Source: Cephalopachus bancanus (lineage: Eukaryota > Chordata > Mammalia > Primates > Tarsiidae). From it: DNA of 64,000 bases. Each line of letters begins with the position of its first letter. Position 1 is the first letter of the stretch. A model generated the notes under the pieces. The model was not told the origin of the DNA. It saw nothing but the letters and a program-made list of their open reading frames with translations, and ran no database searches. The stretch spans positions 186,001-250,000 of the forward strand of contig JAPVLO010000957.1 in assembly GCA_027257055.1 (NCBI GenBank), given 5' to 3'. The position numbers and the translations under genes were made by a program. Shown in pieces: positions 21,985 to 32,647 of the stretch.

Positions 21985-22440
21985 CTAACCGATGCCAAAG
22001 AAACTTGGTACCCAGACAGCAGCAGCTTTGTACAGGGTGGAACCAGGTATGCTGGGGCAGCGGTTACTACAGAGACTGAGACCTTATGGGCAGTGCCACT
22101 TGCGGCCAAGTCCTCTGCGCAGTGAGCCGAGCTCATTGCCCTCATTAAGGCCCTAGTCATGGAAAAAGGGCAAAGAATAAATGTTTATACTGACAGCAGG
22201 TATGCTTTTGCAACTGCGCACATTCATGGAGTCATCTATAAGGAGAAGGGGCTCTTAACTGCAGAAGGAAAGGCTATCAAAAATAAAACTGAGATCCTTG
22301 AGTTGTTTCAGGCATTCTGGCTACCCAAAGCACTGGCCAGAGTACATTGTCTAGGACACCAGAAGGAGGACACGCCAGTGGCACGGGGAAACCGTCTGGC
22401 AGACGCTGAGGCCAAAAAGGAGGCCCTTTCTGTGGACCAT
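21985..22440 (+). pseudogene. Gamma-type RNase H, decayed
   Basis: A W-Y-P-D-S-S-S-F segment near 22005-22030 holds the first acidic residue. Frame 22159-22572 then carries the YTDSRYAFATAHIHG motif near 22185-22230 and a GNRLADAEAKK end near 22390-22425 with the last Asp. The two halves are in different frames. The domain would remove viral RNA during reverse transcription. Confidence 0.83.
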
Positions 22441-22574
22441 GTTCTAGTGACCACAATTCCAGACCCTGGGCCCCCGGATCTGCCTGAAAGCCCAAATTAT
22501 ACAGAGGAGGATTTAAAGTGGAAAAACGGGCAGCTTGGAGTTATTTTCTCAAATGGCTCATGGAAGATCTAACA

Positions 22575-23713
22575 CTGGGATATAACCACCAGCAAATGGA
22601 ATGTCATCCTACCAGAACAGTTGGGTCGGCAACTGCTTATAAAAATGCACATAAGTACCAACATGGGAACCAGAAAAATGAAAGAATTAATACGCCATGC
22701 AAACATGGTTATGCCCAATGATCAACAAATGATTGGACAAATTGTAAATCAATGTCAGGCTTGTCAGGTTGTCAATGCAACCAATCCCAAACAAAACCTG
22801 GGGACCAGACTTTTGAGGAAACTGGCCAGGAGCGTACTGGGAAGTGGCCTTCAGTGAGGTGAGACCACGAAAGTATGGATACAAGTACTTACTAGTGTTT
22901 ATAGACAGCTTTTCAGTGTGGACGGAGGCATTCCCCACCAAGAATGAAACCACACAGGTGGTGGCCAAGAAACTGTTGGAAGATCTGATGCCCAGGTATG
23001 ACTTCCTGGTCCAGATCGGATTGGACAACAGCCCCAGCTTCATCTGTAAGGTAATACAGGGAGTAGCTCAGGCCCTGGGTGCAGATTGGAAATTACATTG
23101 TGCATACAGGCCCCAGAGCTCAGGACAGGTAGAAAAAATAAATAGAACCCTAAAAGAGACCTTAACTAATTTTGTCCAGGAGACTGGCAGGGACTTGGTG
23201 ACTCTCCTTCCCTTTGCGCTATATAGGGTGCACAACTCACCCTATAAGCTAGGGTTTACTCCTTTTGAAATCATGCTTGGCATGCCTCCACCAGTCATAC
23301 CTAACCTAAGAAAAGAAGTATTAATAGACATAGATGATCAAAAACTCCTTTTTTCCCTCCAAACTCTGCAAACAGTCCATGAGCAAGTGTGGCCCAGACT
23401 GAAAGCCCTGTATGAGACTGGACCACCGCCAACTCCCCACAACTACCAACCAGGAGACTGGGTGTATGTCCGGCGACATCAACATGAGACTCTACAGCCA
23501 CAGTGGAAAGGACTGTATGTCGTGATCCTGTCCACCCCCACTGCCTTAAATGTGGAAGGTATCGTGTCTTGGATACACCACACCCACATCAAACTTGCTG
23601 ACACCCCTGCTGTGCTGAAAGACTATGCACCTGAATGGAGAAGTCAACTGGACAAGGACAATCCTCTAAAGCTAAGACTGTGTCTCACTTCTTCTCCTTC
23701 TGCTTCTTTGTGA
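22575..23713 (+). pseudogene. Gamma-type integrase; catalytic core and C-terminal domain in one long frame
   Basis: The HHCC zinc domain spans about 22600-22780 in two frames, with C-x2-C (QCQACQ) near 22755-22772. From 22844 to 23713 a 289-codon frame stays open. Asp21 (VFIDSF), Asp61 (GLDNSP) and Glu97 (GQVEKI) give exact D,D-35-E spacing. The downstream W-V-Y-V-R region and the PQWKGLYVV block belong to the C-terminal SH3-like domain. One active-site neighbour is changed (Gly to Ser after the second Asp-Asn). The frame's first Met is not a native start, since the protein is released from Gag-Pol. It is the longest open retroviral frame in the window, yet without upstream gag-pol it is unlikely to be translated as a viral protein. 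Confidence 0.88.
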
Positions 23714-24914
23714 TGAGGATGGGATCCCTTTGGGCAGTCCCTAATCCTCACCAACCTCTAAACTTAACATGGCATTTGTTAACCCTCAGGTCAGGGATCA
23801 ACAGAATAATTTTTCAAACTTCCAGCGTCGCTCCCCTCAACACTTGGTTCCCAACCCTCACCTGTGACCTAAAGGAAATGTGCCAATACTCTGTGCTGGT
23901 GTGGTAACCAAAATAATTTCAAAGCTAGGCTGTAACAAGCAGTATCATTTTTATGTATGCCTCAGCCGTGACCAGGGTGAGGCATGCGCAGACCCCGGCC
24001 AATATTATTGCCCAGCATGGGCCTGTGTCTCCACAGGCATCATACCTTGGGTCCCTGCCAAAACCAATGACTTAATCACTATAAAAAAACCCTCAGGTTA
24101 TAAGAAGGGGCCCTGTCAGATTCAGGGTACGTTTGTGACACCCTCTCTCTCCTACTGTGACACCCTCCTGGTAGACTTCACCCTGGTGGGGCGCTAAGTT
24201 ACAGTCTGGACGGTCAGGAAAACGTGGGAAATCAGGCTACATGATGATCCTAGAACAGGCTGGCATGATCTAGGAAGTCTTTTCATGATTAGACTAAAGT
24301 CCATACCCTCAGTACCATCCTGGGCTCACCTGATCTAATTTTGGACACCATATTTGAGGGTTTGCACCACCCACAGGTAAGCCAACTACTGAATCAATTC
24401 CTAGACCTGAGCCAAGCAGTGCACCCTCCACTACTGCCATCCACACCCCATGCTTCGGTAACACTGCAGCTATTTCCTCTATAAAGAAAACCCCTGTACT
24501 AAATGCATCCTCATACTTTAGTCTCCTCCCATCCTCTCTGGGATATACTAGCAATGCCTACCTTTTTCTCAAAAGCACCAGGCCCGATCTCACCTGGTCC
24601 TGCTGGCTATGCTATAAGTCCCTGGCCACCTTGTTATGAAGGCACTGCAATTATAGGAAACTACACCATGAGCCCGAGTTCTAATGCTTGCTGGTGGGCC
24701 CCAAGCATGGAAATAAGCTTGACCCTACAATCTCTGATAAAGGAAATTGCATTGGCAAGCCCCTTTTGGGGGTCCAGTCCTTATGTGCCCAGACTTTCCC
24801 CAATGCTTTTCACCTGCCCCCTGAGAATGGATGGTGGCTGTATTCCACTGGCTTAACTCCACGTTTTCATGGGCAGGTACTCACTCAGTCTGAGGGCTTT
24901 TGCATTCTGGTACA
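23700..24914 (+). pseudogene. Gamma-type env surface subunit, decayed
   Basis: Frames 23635-23907, 23880-24197 and 24503-24951 contain pieces of a gammaretroviral envelope surface subunit, overlapping the integrase 3' end as is usual. A hydrophobic leader (FFSFCFFVMRMGSLWAVP) near 23690-23740 is followed by NLTWHLL and scattered cysteines and Asn-x-Ser/Thr sites. Many stops interrupt it. The reading is cut at 24914 by the solo LTR insertion and resumes at 26046. Confidence 0.75.
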
Positions 24915-24920
24915 CTTACT
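24915..24920 (+). other. 6-bp target-site duplication CTTACT, left copy
   Basis: CTTACT precedes the TG of the inserted LTR and recurs at 26046-26051 after its terminal CA. Six bases is typical for betaretroviral (ERVK) integration. Confidence 0.85.
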
Positions 24921-26045
24921 TGTTGGGAGCCAGCCTAGGAGGTCCACCTGATAGACAGGGTCCGGGTGGGCCAAAGACCCCAGGCCACAGGGCAAGCCCA
25001 GGAAGCTGAGGCCCTTCTGTCTTTCACCTTTGCTGTTTGATACCGCCGAAGAATTCTGTGCAGTCGTGGAAGAAGAAAATGGCATGTTTACGTGAAGTGC
25101 TCACAGCTAACCTGGAAACATCATGGTTTATTTTTCCATTTTTCCCACTATGCCACTTGGCCTTTTCTAACATATGCAAGGGTTAAACTCTGAAGCACAT
25201 CAAGAATGCTTTCTTTCACTTGGTTATAAGTTAGTAGATATTGCTTAAGCAATAAATGATATGAGTATATCCACTCCTTATTTGATTTAGGACTATGCAG
25301 TTTAGTGTTTAGACATAAGGATTTTTAGAAGAACAAGTTTATAATAGGTTCATTATGAATTCATTATAAGTTCTAGCACTTATCTAGGAGTTATGTAGGT
25401 GACTTATAACACTGTTTTCACTGACTTAGGATAAAGATTAATGTTAAGGTTTTTACTTAATTCTATAGTTAAAACTCTAAGTTAACATTTATAGAGTAGG
25501 TTTTCACTGAACTCATAATTTAATAATTAGACACTTTTATGACAGATCAGCTAAAACAGAAAGTAACCTTGAGGGGCCTGGGAAACATTACTAAAAGATT
25601 CTTTTGAGTTCTCTTTAGAAACAAGCACTGCAAGATAAGAGAAAAGTAACGAGGACATCTGGACAAGGAAGGCGATCACAGGACTCTGAAGAACACAAGA
25701 GCCTAAGATGAGAATATTCCTGACACATAAAGAAATATACACTTAAAGAAACTTTCTTGAAACATTTGTAATTTGGAACATTGGACTGAGAGTGTCATTG
25801 TTGGCTTTATGAATAGGACTTGTCTAATACCTATGAGATTCCTGGCTTATTTGCTACTAAAGCCTATGGGAAACTTGGTTTGATTGCTACTAAGACCACT
25901 AGCTGGTAACTTTTAAAAGATATGTATGTGAAAGAGTTTTCTTTGTTTTGCTCCTTCACAAATGGTATAAATGTCTCTCCTTCAACGTATCTCACAACAC
26001 TTGTGGGGTCATTTTTAATTTACATTTACATTTACATTTACCACA
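24921..26045 (+). mobile_element. ERVK-like solo LTR (1125 bp) nested in gamma env
   Basis: Starts TGTTGGGAGCC, a common opening for ERVK-class LTRs, and ends ...CACA, flanked by CTTACT on both sides. It has no open reading frame of note and is AT-rich. A TATA-like GGTATAAATG at about 25962 and a short ATTTAC hexamer run at about 26017-26041 precede the end. No internal retroviral sequence is present, so it is a solo LTR left by recombination between two LTRs. It differs from the other betaretroviral LTR here (29794-30795) apart from the opening, so it is a separate family. Confidence 0.85.
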
Positions 26046-26700
26046 CTTACTCCCCAAAATACTGTACCACACTGAGGAGGACGTATTCCAGTTGCTGAAA
26101 CAAGAAGGGTACCCCCAGGTTAAAAGGGAACCAGTCACTGCAATAACCCTGTCAGTGTTGCTAGGACTAGTCCTTGCCAGGGCAGGGACAGGTATCGCCT
26201 CCCTAGCCACTCAATCCCATCATTACAGTAGCCTTTGACCTGCAATAGATTGTAACATAGAAAAAATAGAAAATTCTATTTTACACTTACAGGAATCCCT
26301 AACCTCTCTTTCTAAAGTAGTTCTGCAAAACCATAGAGGCTTAGACCTACTGTTCCTCCAGCAAAGAGGCCTCTGTGCTGCCCTGGGAAAAGAATGTTGT
26401 TTCTACACCAACCATTCAGGGATAGTAAAGGAATCCATGACTAAGGTGCAAAAATGTTTGGCTAAGAACAAATTAGAGTGAGAGCAGAGACAGGGATGGT
26501 TTAAATATTAATTTAACTACTCACCTTAGTTAACCACACTATTGTCTGCTTTAATAGGCCCATGATCATACTCTTGCTGTTGCTAACCTTCAGTACATGT
26601 ATTTTAAATAAGTTAATAACTTTTATAAAAGCTAAAATAAACACTGTGCAACTTATGTTCCTCAGACAAAAATACCAACAGGTACCCCTGGACAACTTGG
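26046..26700 (+). pseudogene. Gamma-type env transmembrane subunit, decayed
   Basis: Resumes env after the solo LTR. A hydrophobic fusion-peptide-like stretch lies at about 26130-26200. A leucine-rich heptad region and an immunosuppressive-domain-like segment (about 26320-26373) follow. A CX6CC motif at 26374-26400 is the hallmark of gamma-type transmembrane subunits that bond covalently to the surface subunit. A hydrophobic anchor at about 26565-26625 and a short tail follow. Stops (for example TGA near 26237 and near 26480) break the frame. It would have mediated membrane fusion; no function is expected. Confidence 0.83.
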
Positions 26701-26740
26701 CATATTAAAGGAATCCAAGATTAGATTCACTCTACCCTCA

Positions 26741-26754
26741 TGAGAATGGGGGAA
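26741..26754 (+). other. Gamma polypurine tract
   Basis: Purine run (GAGAATGGGGGAA) directly before the 3' LTR, the site that primes plus-strand DNA synthesis. Confidence 0.82.
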
Positions 26755-27323
26755 TGAGAGAACCGTAATAGAGTATACCATAAACTTAGGTTAAGAGCAT
26801 GCTATAACCCAATAAATATGTAATTGACTTGTGGACAATAACACAGCCATTTTAGTTTTCTGCTTTAAAACATAACCTGTAGCTGTTTAAAGTTTCAGTT
26901 ATGGGAAAAACTGCAAAGCTCCAGATCAAACTTCAACCCCTTCCCTTGACCCACTTTCCCCTTAGCAACAACCAATCCGGTGCCAGGGGAAAATCATCTA
27001 ACGTTTCCAAATGTCTCTGCAACTTCCCCAGCTAGTGGGCCAAGGTCAGCTCAAGTCAAGCTAGCCAATCCTCCACAATTGGGCTGACCACCAGAGGTTA
27101 CCAATTAAATGGTAACAAGACTAAAAAGTCCCCTCCAAACTCCTCCTCCCTTTGTGTAAAAGCATAAAAGCTATCTGCTTAAGGAAGTCAGGGCCTCTGG
27201 GTGTACTCCGCTGCATCAGTTGTCGACAGAGGTCCAGGCTCAAGCTTGCAAATAAAGACCCTCTTAAACTTTCATCAGAACTGGCTCTTGGTGGTCTCTC
27301 GGATTTAACTTTTGGCCACTACA
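26755..27323 (+). repeat. Gamma-type 3' LTR (569 bp)
   Basis: Starts TGAGAGAACCG and ends GGCCACTACA. It matches 17813-18384 with about 6-7% difference by eye plus small indels. Followed by ATGC (27324-27327). Confidence 0.93.
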
Positions 27324-27490
27324 ATGCTTTATTTGTAATTAATCATTTAAATGTTAATTATGTAGGAGAGTCAGCCTTTTCATGCCATGTTACCGTAAAC
27401 AAAAAACAAATCTTCCAATGGGTCAGGTGGAAGGGCTTGCTCACTGGAGAGTGGGGAGGTCCTGATATTTTACTAATGTCCGGATGAGGA
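27324..27490 (+). pseudogene. Beta-type integrase, 3' part
   Basis: Directly after the right ATGC copy, the betaretroviral pol resumes with the integrase C-terminal helix (LFVINHLNVN) and SH3-like domain (WVRWKGLLTGEWGGPD). It ends at a TGA at 27485-27487. It is continuous with the sequence that stops at 17808, which shows that the gamma provirus is a clean insertion. Confidence 0.88.
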
Positions 27491-29143
27491 TTTGCTTGTG
27501 TCTTTCCCCAGAATGCCAATTAGCCTGTGTGGGTACCTGATGGACTCATCTGTCACCACCATGAGCTACCCGTCCGTCCAGCCCATGACGCCAATGTGGA
27601 CCAAACGAAAAGTGCCTCCCTCGCTTTCCTCTCCACCACACCAGGAAGTGACTGAATATTTCAGCCCCTCCAATAGCGAAGAAGGAACTTCTGTACTGGC
27701 TTGAAAAATGCCATACCCGCTTTCTTCATCATCTCCTGATTCTCCAGTAAATCTTTCTCCATCCAGCTCAACATACACATTGACTCCTGATGAACCACCA
27801 ACCGCTCCTCCTGCAGTTCTTACATCGTTCTCCAGGCTGTCCTTGAGATCTCACAGACACTGGCACTCCTGACGAACTAGGACTTCTAGATCACCTACTT
27901 TGGGCCTGCAGAAGACCCTGGCAGAAGAGGCAGAGGAACTGGTCACATCCCAAGGACAAACTGTCAACTCAAGAACTTTGTGGACATGCTCTCAGTCATT
28001 GTGAACTGCTCAGGTATTGTCCCCCATTGGGTGTCATGCTGTCACTACGTTAAAAGATGATTCCCCAAGCTATTGGGCTTATGTACCTGATCCACCCTTA
28101 TTCCATCCTGTAACTTGGAACGAACCTACCATTAAGGTTTTTACTAATAATAGCAAATTGATGGGAGGTGAAAGTTCTTCATTTATGTCCAACAGAATGG
28201 TTACTAATATAAACTATATGGGCATAGGGACTCCTCCTATTTGTTTTTCCCCTAGTTTTTCTTGGTCTGGGTGTGTACTCTGAAAACAGTGATCTATATT
28301 AACAGATTCCCCCTCCAGGCATCTTAACAATATATGGGGGTTCTCCTTTTTTCATCCTGCAGACATTTTTAGTAGTAATGGAAGATATACGGAGGCCCAT
28401 ATATACCTAATAATTTTACTTCCTGCAAGAACTGTACTTATATCATGCATAATTGGAATAATATAGGTATTAATTCAGATTTTCCAAGGTGGTGATCATA
28501 TGTACTTGATAAAATAGTATTTTATGATTTATTCAAGCCATCTGATCAGATTCCCCTTCAAGCTTATTCTTTTGCCAAGGTGTATGATTGGTCAGTTTCT
28601 CATCCGGTGTCGTCTGGATTTATTGACACTCCAGGTCCATCTTTTTGAGAATTTTTAAAAAGTGAAAATGGACAGTCTCAATATGCTTAGAACATTACTC
28701 ATCCACCAATACCTCTCCCAGCACTATTAGATACATGGTCAGCTTATGGATGGGTTACTCTGATTTTTCAAAGTTCTTTGCCAAGTAGCTGTTATCAGAC
28801 TCATCTATTTCGTTTATTTGCTGTGACAGGACTTTTTACCTTACATAGACCCAGAACAAATGTTAATTTTGTGTTACAAGCTTGTGTAGATTCCTCTTAT
28901 GCTTTATTAATTGCTGGACAACATTCTACTTATTCTGTTAAGTACATTCTTGGTCATTTCAAAATTACTTGTGAAAATTGTTCTCTATTTAATTGTATTA
29001 CTAAAAATCCTGTACAGGCATTTTTGTTAAAGCACCCATTGTGTGTATTTGTACCTGTTAAATTGTCTGTGCCTTGGTATGCCACCCCTGGAACATATAT
29101 CTTGGAACAAGTGACTTCTTCTTTAGCTAGATCTCATTGATTT
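27491..29143 (+). pseudogene. Beta-type env surface subunit, decayed
   Basis: Frames 27492-27704, 28017-28283 and 28778-29140 give successive pieces of an ERVK-type surface subunit. They include a W-N-E-P segment (about 28113) and a cysteine-bearing C-terminal part (TCENCSLFNC, about 28960-29000). Stops and frameshifts are frequent, especially 28285-28780. The surface subunit would bind the receptor; none can be made. Confidence 0.78.
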
Positions 29144-29780
29144 GTGGTCACCCTTATATTGGGAATTATGGCTCTGATTACTATAATGGGGTCCATAGCA
29201 ATCTCTGCAGCGGCCTTAGTACAGGAAATGCATACTGCGGAGCATTTGAACGAACTGTCTCAGAATGTTAGTTTAGCTTTATTTACCCAAGAACAGATAG
29301 ATGAAGGTTTTATTGATAGGTTAAATGCTTTAAAATCAACGTTATTATATATAGGCAATCAGATACAGCTTATTAAAGTGTGGATGTCTGTTGCTTGTCA
29401 TGCAGAATTTAAAAGGATTTGTGTTACTCCCATGCCTTATAATGGGCAAAATATTAGTTGGGCTGATGTCCAAAAACATTTACAGGGAGTTTAGTATTCT
29501 ACCAATTCAACTTTAAATCTCCAGCAGTTACATAGCCAAATTGCAGCTATTTCCCAGGCTCATTTTTCTCCAACACCTTTTTCTCAGGCAGCATGTAATT
29601 TTGTAAATTCTCTCACTCAATTTGTTTCCTCTAACTCTCTTTGGAATTTGGTATATAATTTCATAGCAATTGGATCAATTGTTCTCTTTTTGCTACTTAT
29701 TTTACCAATCATTATCCAAAGATTTAAAAAAGCTGTCCAGCGAAATACCAACACTATCCACCTTGCCATTTTAAAAAATA
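29144..29780 (+). pseudogene. Beta-type env transmembrane subunit, decayed
   Basis: Frame 29144-29494 begins with a hydrophobic fusion-peptide-like stretch (LGIMALITIMGSIAISAAAL), then a heptad-repeat helix and a paired-cysteine loop at about 29395-29425. After a stop at 29492 the code continues in register-shifted form to a membrane anchor (SIVLFLLLILPIII, about 29670-29715) and a short basic tail. No CX6CC motif is seen, as expected for beta-type envelopes. Confidence 0.83.
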
Positions 29781-29793
29781 AAAAAGGGGGAAA
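29781..29793 (+). other. Beta polypurine tract
   Basis: AAAAAGGGGGAAA directly before the plus-strand LTR. Confidence 0.85.
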
Positions 29794-30795
29794 TATCGGG
29801 AGCCACAATCACTAGTAAAAGTAAGGTAAAAGGGACCTGAAAACAGGAAAAATGCTGGCTTGGAGCAAGATCCCAGTAAAATGCGGCTATGACGGAGGCA
29901 AAGCCCCATGGATCCTGTTGACAGACTTTCCCTAACTTTGAAGGATTGCGTGCATAGGCTTGAGAATGTTTCCTCTTTAATTGAGATAATAGATGCGCAA
30001 ATGGATGATGGCATTTGACAGCAAAAATTATACATAGGCATAATGGAAGTGAGATTGCAGCAAAAAGGGTGCCCCTTAGGGTGTGTAAAGATGTTTTTCA
30101 GTGACAGCAGGAGGCCGAGAAAAATGAGTTAACCACTTCCTAATAAACAACAGACCCTAGCTGAGAGCTGGTGGAAAACAACCATTTGAGATTAAAAAAA
30201 AAAAAAATAGGTTAAGGTAATTTAGGATTAAATAAGTAGTTTAATGAAGATAGAATTTAGAATATTAATAGTAAGATAGTAAGATAAAACAAACTAGTAA
30301 GATAAGAGATATATAATAGTATAAGTGATAGTTAAGAAAATATAGAGACATTAGGATCAAAATAAGATGAATAGAAATAAATATATAGTAGTAAGTAAGT
30401 TAAATAATACTTAGGGTTAAGATTTAGTTTTATAGGGTAAGGATATTATAGGCCTATAATAGTAAATAGTTATGAGAAAGTTAGGAAGAAAACCAGGAAG
30501 TTCATAAACATTTGACTTAAGAAAAATGCCATCTGTGGTTGAAATTGTTAAAGGTCAACCTTATTGTGAGTGCAAAAAGGATGTATGTGGGCATTTGGTT
30601 AGCAACATAAGATACATTTGTGGGTACAGGGCTGAGTAGAAAACCTATATAAGCTTGTGAAAAATAAATAAAAATTGGCAGAGTCTTGAATTCTCCCCAG
30701 GAAGAGAATTCCTGTCATTTTTGTCTTTTCTTTTTTGCCACTTCCCGATTCTCTCATTTCAAGCCCTGACTCTCTCCTGGAGCTGCACTCCAGCA
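29794..30795 (+). repeat. Betaretrovirus-like LTR, plus strand (original 3' LTR, 1002 bp)
   Basis: Begins TATCGGGAGCC (terminal TG mutated to TA) and ends CTCCAGCA. It has a TATA box (CTATATAAG, 30645-30653), AATAAA signals at 30662-30671, and an AT-rich middle of TAGTAA-type simple repeats (30200-30470). Its pair is the minus-strand LTR at 36511-37497, about 9% different over the last ~300 bases by eye. It is followed by AGTAAT (30796-30801), the target duplication that also lies outside the minus-strand LTR. Confidence 0.9.
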
Positions 30796-31462
30796 AGTAA
30801 TAGACTAGACAGGAAGCACAGATCTGAACTGCCCTTCACAGTAGGCAAAAACAACTGTGACAACAGGGACAACTGACCCTGTGAACACATCTACCAACCT
30901 GCAAAAACAGCTAGAAATCAGAGCTGAAGGGACATTGGACTTAAAGGAAGTCTCAGAGTGTGCTTGGCAGGTTCTGTTAGTTTACTGACTTCAACCTATT
31001 CCTTTCCTTTTTTTATTATTTCTCTGCAAACCCCATCATTGCATAGAGAAATAGCACACTATAATAAATTAAGGAGGTTGGTTAGCTTGTATGTTAGCAT
31101 CATTGTATGTTTTAGTTTTTCCATATGGTTGTTGGTTAGTTTGTAGTCGTGGTTAATGTTTTTCCTTTTATTTGTTTCAGTCTTTCTGTCTCTTTTCACT
31201 TGTTAGTTGGTACATTCATCTGTTTTCCCTGTTACTCCTCTGTCTCTCCACCTCCCTTCCCCCCACTACCTGCTCCATTCTCTTCCATCTGTTAACCTCA
31301 TATTGCTTTCAGGGAGTAAGCCTACAACCCCACTGCATAGACAGGTTCCAAGTCATTGGGAAATTGGTTTCAGATTATCCACACACCTATTGTCTAATAC
31401 CGGAACCTGTAGATAGATTTTGACTCACATACCTCGCTTAATTAAATCAAAAAACTGCAAAA

Positions 31463-32566
31463 ATGACTGACCCCAAACTACAGTCCAACTCCAGATTCGA
31501 ATGATGCAAGAGGAAATACATAAGAAAGAACAGGAGATTGAACAAACAGAAGTAAAAGCAACCCCTCCAACCATGAATAACAGAATTAAAGAAGATGGGG
31601 AAATGGAGGGAAGGGAAAAGTGGGGAGGAAAAAAAGAAGAATATAGGTCTCACATAGACTGCTGGGAGGTCAGACACTGAGAAAACAGCCTTCAGAACTC
31701 AAAAAATGAAGAGACCCCAGAATGACTGGTCTAATGAAACAAACTCAAACAACAAGACATTAACAGAATAAAAAAAAAATTGATGAGAGATAAGAGGAAA
31801 ACAGAAAGGAGCTGATGACAGAAGTAACATCAGTAAAGAATACTGTGATGGAAATAAATAACAAACCAATAAGCATGGAAAGCAGAATTAACCAAGCAGA
31901 AGAAAAAAAATCTCAGAACTTGAAGACCAAAATACACCCAAAATGTCAAAAACATAAAAAAGAAGCTTAAAAAGACAGACCAAAACCTTCAAGAGATGAA
32001 TTATTACTTTAAGAGACCCAACCTAAGAGTGTTGGCATTCCTGAGACAGAAAGAGTCAGAGGCCACACTGGAACAAACTTTCCATGATATCATTCAAGAA
32101 AACTTCCCTCATCTCATCAGTGATGCAAAAATCAAACACAAGAGATTCAGAGAACCCATGCAAGACAACAAATGAGAAGACCAACTCCCAGACACAGAAT
32201 AATTTGCCTAAACAAAATAGGTATAAAAGAAAAAATACAGCAAGAAAAAAAGGTCAGACTACCCACCAGGGAACACCAATTAGAATAGCAGCAGACTTAT
32301 CTATAGAAATACCCCAGGCTGTGAGAGGTTGGAGCCCTATCTTCAAACTTCTAAAAGATAAACAATTTCAACCAAGAATAACCTACCCAGTCAAGCTAAG
32401 CTTCATCAGTGAGGGAGAATTGAAATCTTTCCTAGATATCCAATCCCTAAGAACCGACGCTGCCACCAGACCACCTCTACAAGAAATGCTTAAGAAAGTA
32501 CTGAACACAGAAGGAAAGGAAAAAAGAACAACAACGTCCTTCACAAGAGTACAGGCAAAAGATTAA
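31463..32566 (+). pseudogene. L1 ORF1 (RNA-binding protein), decayed
   Basis: The start is the ATG at 31463 (MTDPKLQS). The coiled-coil half carries many stops. The C-terminal half is open from 32084 to 32566 and includes the conserved FQPRITYPVKLSFISEGELK segment and the TRPPLQEMLKKVL end of the C-terminal domain. ORF1p coats L1 RNA as a trimer. It is not functional here. Confidence 0.83.
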
Positions 32567-32647
32567 AAATACACATGAACCAACTCCAAAACCAAAAGAA
32601 AGACAACAAACATGCAGAAACAATGACAATAACTCTGTAAGAACATT

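Larger units (their letters stand above)
17813..27323 (+). mobile_element. Gammaretrovirus-like (ERV1) endogenous provirus, complete layout, decayed
   Basis: Paired LTRs (17813-18384 and 26755-27323) bound leader, gag, pro, pol and env in standard order. Both outer edges are TG...CA and flanked by ATGC. The LTRs differ by roughly 6-7% by eye, so the insertion is old but younger than the host betaretroviral element (LTRs ~9% apart). All genes carry stops or frameshifts. A ~1.1-kb solo LTR interrupts env at 24921-26045. The provirus lies in the integrase of the betaretrovirus-like element, in the same orientation. Confidence 0.93.

Noticed and set aside
23301..23501. Antisense frames across the retroviral genes
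   Set aside because: They are shadows of pol and env in other frames with no independent support.
30200..30480. TAGTAA-type simple repeats as a separate satellite
   Set aside because: The same AT-rich block occurs at the matching place in the other LTR (36830-37080), so it is part of the LTR.
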